A stretch of DNA of 5,131 nt from Erwinia sp. (GTDB taxonomy: Bacteria; Pseudomonadota; Gammaproteobacteria; Enterobacterales; Enterobacteriaceae): the NCBI GenBank assembly GCA_003512805.1, contig DOOK01000154.1, forward strand, positions 1 to 5,131. The letters run 5' to 3'. This document shows, in pieces, positions 4,664 through 5,131 of this stretch. The translations under genes were made by a program, and so were the position numbers. The notes beneath the pieces were generated by a model. It was not told where the DNA came from. It saw nothing but the letters and a program-made list of their open reading frames with translations, and ran no database searches. Every line of letters begins with the position of its first letter. Positions within the stretch are counted from its first letter, which is position 1.

Positions 4664-5131
4664 TTAAAGCTGCGCCCAGCCGGGAACAAAGTCCATTCCC
4701 AGATAGTTCAGCATATAGAGGATCAGAATCACGGCCATCGCCGAGAAATCGATGCCGCCCATCGCCGGAATCAGGCGGCGCACGGGGGCCATCAACGGCT
4801 CAGTCAGCTGGATCAGCACGTAATCCACCGGGTTGCGGCCCTGACTTATCCAGCTCATCAGCGAGCGAATGATAATGACCCAGAACACCAGCACGCCAGC
4901 CGCTTTTACCAGCGAGACCAGGCCGAAATAAAGGAATACCGGATCGAAAATAAATACGCTGCTCTGTAGGGTGAACATCACGGTAAACAGCAGCACGCTC
5001 AATACCCAGGCCAGCAGTAAAGAAGCAGTATCCAACGGCCCGATGGAGGGAATGACCCGGCGCATCGGCCGGATCACCGGTTGGGTGATCTTAACGATAA
5101 ACTGCGAAAATGGATTATAAAAATCGCATCT
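4664..5131 (-). CDS. yggT: YggT family integral membrane protein, C-terminal part (cut by window edge)
   Basis: The frame is open from the right edge to the TAA at 4666-4664, giving 155 residues beginning RCDFYNPFSQF. This aligns with E. coli YggT (188 aa) from about residue 29, so roughly 28 N-terminal residues, including the first membrane helix, lie outside. The internal GTG and ATG codons are not the start. The protein shows the family's two internal repeats: NPFSQFIVKITQPVIRPMRRVIPSIGPLD and NPVDYVLIQLTEPLMAPVRRLIPAMGGID, each an amphipathic segment before a membrane helix. Hydrophobic segments include ASLLLAWVLSVLLFTVMF, GVLVFWVIIIRSLM and AMAVILILYMLNYLGM. YggT belongs to a family that includes YlmG of Gram-positive bacteria and plastids. 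In E. coli it has been linked to osmotic tolerance, and its molecular role is unclear. It leads into rdgB-hemW. Confidence 0.96.
   Translation of the reverse strand, partial: RCDFYNPFSQFIVKITQPVIRPMRRVIPSIGPLDTASLLLAWVLSVLLFTVMFTLQSSVFIFDPVFLYFGLVSLVKAAGVLVFWVIIIRSLMSWISQGRNPVDYVLIQLTEPLMAPVRRLIPAMGGIDFSAMAVILILYMLNYLGMDFVPGWAQL

Noticed and set aside
5075..5077. GTG start for yggT at 5077
   Set aside because: The frame continues upstream to the window edge with CDFYNPFSQF, a conserved part of YggT, so the gene starts outside the window.

Overview
This window is chromosomal core sequence from a gammaproteobacterium of the order Enterobacterales. Every full gene matches, in order and orientation, the mutY-trmB-yggL-yggN / hemW-rdgB-yggT neighbourhood known from Escherichia coli, with protein lengths equal to or within a few residues of the E. 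coli ones (TrmB 239, YggL 108, YggN 235, HemW 378, RdgB 197 aa). The differences from E. coli, namely no yggU, no ansB/yggM and a local repeat array, suggest a more distant enterobacterial genus. I cannot name it from sequence alone.

Layout: (1) 1-297, minus strand: N-terminal 99 codons of mutY, running off the left edge. (2) 298-452: divergent intergenic region with candidate back-to-back promoters. (3) 453-2290, plus strand: trmB, then yggL overlapping by one base, then a strong palindromic terminator or attenuator, then yggN with a signal peptide. (4) 2291-2910: about 620 bp with no recognisable gene, holding a hairpin after yggN, an AT-richer stretch, and next to hemW a tandem repeat of roughly 110 bp (two copies about 91% identical, plus what looks like a decayed third copy). 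(5) 2911-5131, minus strand: an operon read right to left as yggT (partial), rdgB and hemW, with an 8-base rdgB/hemW overlap. The two operons converge on the repeat region.

Functionally the genes are housekeeping. MutY and RdgB protect DNA from oxidised and deaminated purines, TrmB methylates tRNA, YggL is linked to the ribosome, HemW is a radical-SAM-family haem chaperone, YggT is a small membrane protein, and YggN is an uncharacterised exported protein.

The one part not explained by known genes is the repeat array at 2541-2877. The two good copies differ by eight substitutions and two single-base indels. One pair of substitutions is compensatory in a hairpin, while the only frame through the unit shows mostly amino-acid-changing differences. 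This favours a structured RNA or DNA element over a peptide. I do not recognise it as a named repeat family.
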